From Marivita hallyeonensis (GTDB taxonomy: Bacteria; Pseudomonadota; Alphaproteobacteria; Rhodobacterales; Rhodobacteraceae), in contig NZ_FQXC01000004.1 in NCBI RefSeq assembly GCF_900129875.1, positions 613,771 to 677,770 on the forward strand: 64,000 bases of DNA, written 5' to 3'. Below the pieces are notes generated by a model. It ran no database searches and was not told the origin of the DNA. It was given only the letters and a program-made list of their open reading frames with translations. Position numbers and translations under genes: made by a program. Of this stretch, positions 63,015 through 64,000 are shown piece after piece; positions within the stretch are counted from its first letter, which is position 1; every line of letters starts with the position of its first letter.

Positions 63015-63770
63015 ATGAACGTCAGACCCGACTTTTCCAAGAACCGCAACATGGCGGAAACCGCACCGGCCTTCCTTTCGGTGTGGGACATGCACAGCTA
63101 CTACGGCGAAAGCTACATCGTGCAGGGCATTTCCTTCAACGTGCACGAAGGCGAGATCCTAGCGCTGCTCGGTCGAAACGGTGCCGGCAAGACCACGACA
63201 CTCCGTTCCATCGCACGCATGGACGATCCTCAGGTGAACCACGGCGAGATCTGGCTCGATCACCAACCGCTGCACAAGATGACCTCCTACGAGGCGTCCA
63301 CGGCGGGGCTTGGGCTTGTGCCCGAAGACCGTCGGATCATCCCTGGCCTCACGGTCGAGGAGAACCTGCAACTGGCACAGATCGCTCCGCCCATCGGCTG
63401 GTCGATCGAACGCCTGTACGACCTCTTCCCGCGCCTTGGCGAGCGCCGCAAGCAGGAAGGCGTAACCCTCTCCGGGGGCGAGCAGCAAATGCTGTCCATC
63501 GCCCGTGCGCTGGCGCGTGACGTGAAGGTTCTGCTTCTGGACGAGCCGTACGAGGGTTTGGCCCCCGTGATCGTGGACGAGATCGAAAAGACGCTGCGCC
63601 ACATCAAGGAACAGGGCATGACAACGATCCTCGTTGAGCAGAACGCGATCCGCGCCTTGCAACTCGCGGACCGGGCCATCATCCTCGACACCGGTTCCAT
63701 TGTCTTCGACGGCAGTGCCGAAGAGGTTCTTGAGAATGACTCGCTGCGGGCGGAATATCTCGCAATCTGA
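63015..63770 (+). CDS. LIV-type ABC ATPase (LivF-like)
   Basis: Second ATPase, 251 residues: Walker A GRNGAGKTT near residue 55, the LivF-type segment LGLVPEDRRIIPGLTVEENL, signature LSGGEQQMLSIARAL, Walker B LLLDEPYEGLAPV and H-loop VEQNAIRAL. It may instead start at ATG 63051 (MAETAPAF), trimming 12 poorly conserved residues. It ends the transporter set; a terminator-like hairpin then separates it from acs. Confidence 0.9.
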   Translation: MNVRPDFSKNRNMAETAPAFLSVWDMHSYYGESYIVQGISFNVHEGEILALLGRNGAGKTTTLRSIARMDDPQVNHGEIWLDHQPLHKMTSYEASTAGLGLVPEDRRIIPGLTVEENLQLAQIAPPIGWSIERLYDLFPRLGERRKQEGVTLSGGEQQMLSIARALARDVKVLLLDEPYEGLAPVIVDEIEKTLRHIKEQGMTTILVEQNAIRALQLADRAIILDTGSIVFDGSAEEVLENDSLRAEYLAI

Positions 63771-63800
63771 TCCAGCATGATCTGCATCATGTGCGACCAT

Positions 63801-63842
63801 AGCCGCCCTTGCCATAAGCTGCCGGGGCGGCTTTTCTTTTTT
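63801..63842 (+). terminator. Terminator-like hairpin between livF-like gene and acs
   Basis: AGCCGCCC (63801-63808) and GGGCGGCT (63825-63832) form an 8-bp stem with a 16-base loop, followed by TTTCTTTTTT. It ends only 19 bases before the acs start codon, so a separate acs promoter after it is not possible. Acs must be read through it or from a start site just upstream. Confidence 0.75.
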
Positions 63843-63861
63843 CAAAGCGGAGGAGATTCAC

Positions 63862-64000
63862 ATGAATGACATGACCTACCCACCGGCGGACAGCCTGGTG
63901 AAGAACGCCCATGTTGATGCGGCGCGTTATGAGGAGATGTATGCGCGGTCGGTGAGTGACAGTGAGGGGTTCTGGGCCGAGCAGGCGGAGCGTCTGGACT
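63862..64000 (+). CDS. acs: Acetyl-CoA synthetase, N-terminal part (cut by the window end)
   Basis: The first 46 residues of an acetate--CoA ligase: TYPPADSLVKNAHVDAARYE then SDSEGFWAEQAERLD match the ACS N-terminal domain (KNAHVDxxxYxxMY). GGAGGA precedes the ATG at 63862. The protein would activate acetate to acetyl-CoA with ATP. The rest lies outside the window, so active-site motifs cannot be checked. Confidence 0.85.
   Translation, partial: MNDMTYPPADSLVKNAHVDAARYEEMYARSVSDSEGFWAEQAERLD

Overview
The window looks like chromosome from a marine alphaproteobacterium of the Rhodobacterales (Roseobacter group). The evidence is the high G+C content, tightly packed operons with ATGA, GTGA and TGATG stop/start overlaps, and gene orders known from that order and from rhizobia: smoFGKS-mtlK, matR/matPQMAB and betIBA/choXWV. 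Gene names rest on protein motifs and gene order read by eye; no database search was possible. I recognised no rRNA, tRNA, CRISPR array, phage or insertion sequence.

Layout. 0-5 kb: polyol uptake and oxidation (smoF, smoG, smoK, smoS, mtlK; the binding-protein gene would lie before the window). 5-7.1 kb, minus strand: a BadF-type kinase and nagA for amino-sugar use. 7.2-13.7 kb: a malonate module, with the GntR regulator matR divergent from the TRAP importer matPQM, matA and matB; a perfect 16-bp palindrome lies between the divergent genes. 13.8-16.2 kb: three periplasmic accessory proteins of PQQ-dependent alcohol oxidation, without a quinoprotein dehydrogenase, next to a 650-bp gap holding a possible regulator relict. 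16.8-18.8 kb: a fluoroacetate/haloacetate dehalogenase and a tartrate dehydrogenase. 18.9-24 kb: an NAD-reducing [NiFe] hydrogenase, hoxFUYH, with its protease hoxW.

24-32.3 kb: a citrate-type tripartite tricarboxylate importer (tctCBA) fused by gene overlap to a family III CoA-transferase and a short citrate-synthase-like citryl-CoA lyase. Divergent from it are tctD, tctE and an extra periplasmic binding protein. 32.9-36.1 kb: a selD fused to a flavin oxidoreductase, facing mnmH (2-selenouridine tRNA). 36.1-40.4 kb: a Pqi lipid-transport operon with split pqiA and a long pqiB carrying three tandem 108-residue units. 40.5-42.6 kb: pseudoazurin and an MFS exporter.

42.7-49.4 kb: choline to glycine betaine (betIBA) with the choline importer choXWV. 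49.4-52.4 kb: a stray 2H phosphoesterase, then a persulfide/sulfide module (metallo-beta-lactamase-fold dioxygenase, two YeeE/YedE halves, DUF442 sulfurtransferase). 52.4-53.4 kb: a FliM/FliN-type C-ring protein. 53.5-64 kb: a possible acetate/short-chain acid region, made of a transporter-domain (SSS-STAC) histidine kinase, a small membrane protein, a single-domain response regulator, an ScfR-type regulator, a LIV-type ABC importer and the start of acetyl-CoA synthetase (acs).

One pattern crosses systems. Each of the four binding-protein genes that head a transporter operon (matP, tctC, choX, LIV-type) is followed directly by a G+C-rich hairpin before the membrane gene. The most promising less-described items are the tct/CoA-transferase/citryl-CoA-lyase operon, the SSS-kinase/ScfR/ABC/acs region with its upstream repeats and a terminator-like hairpin just before acs, and the extended PqiB.
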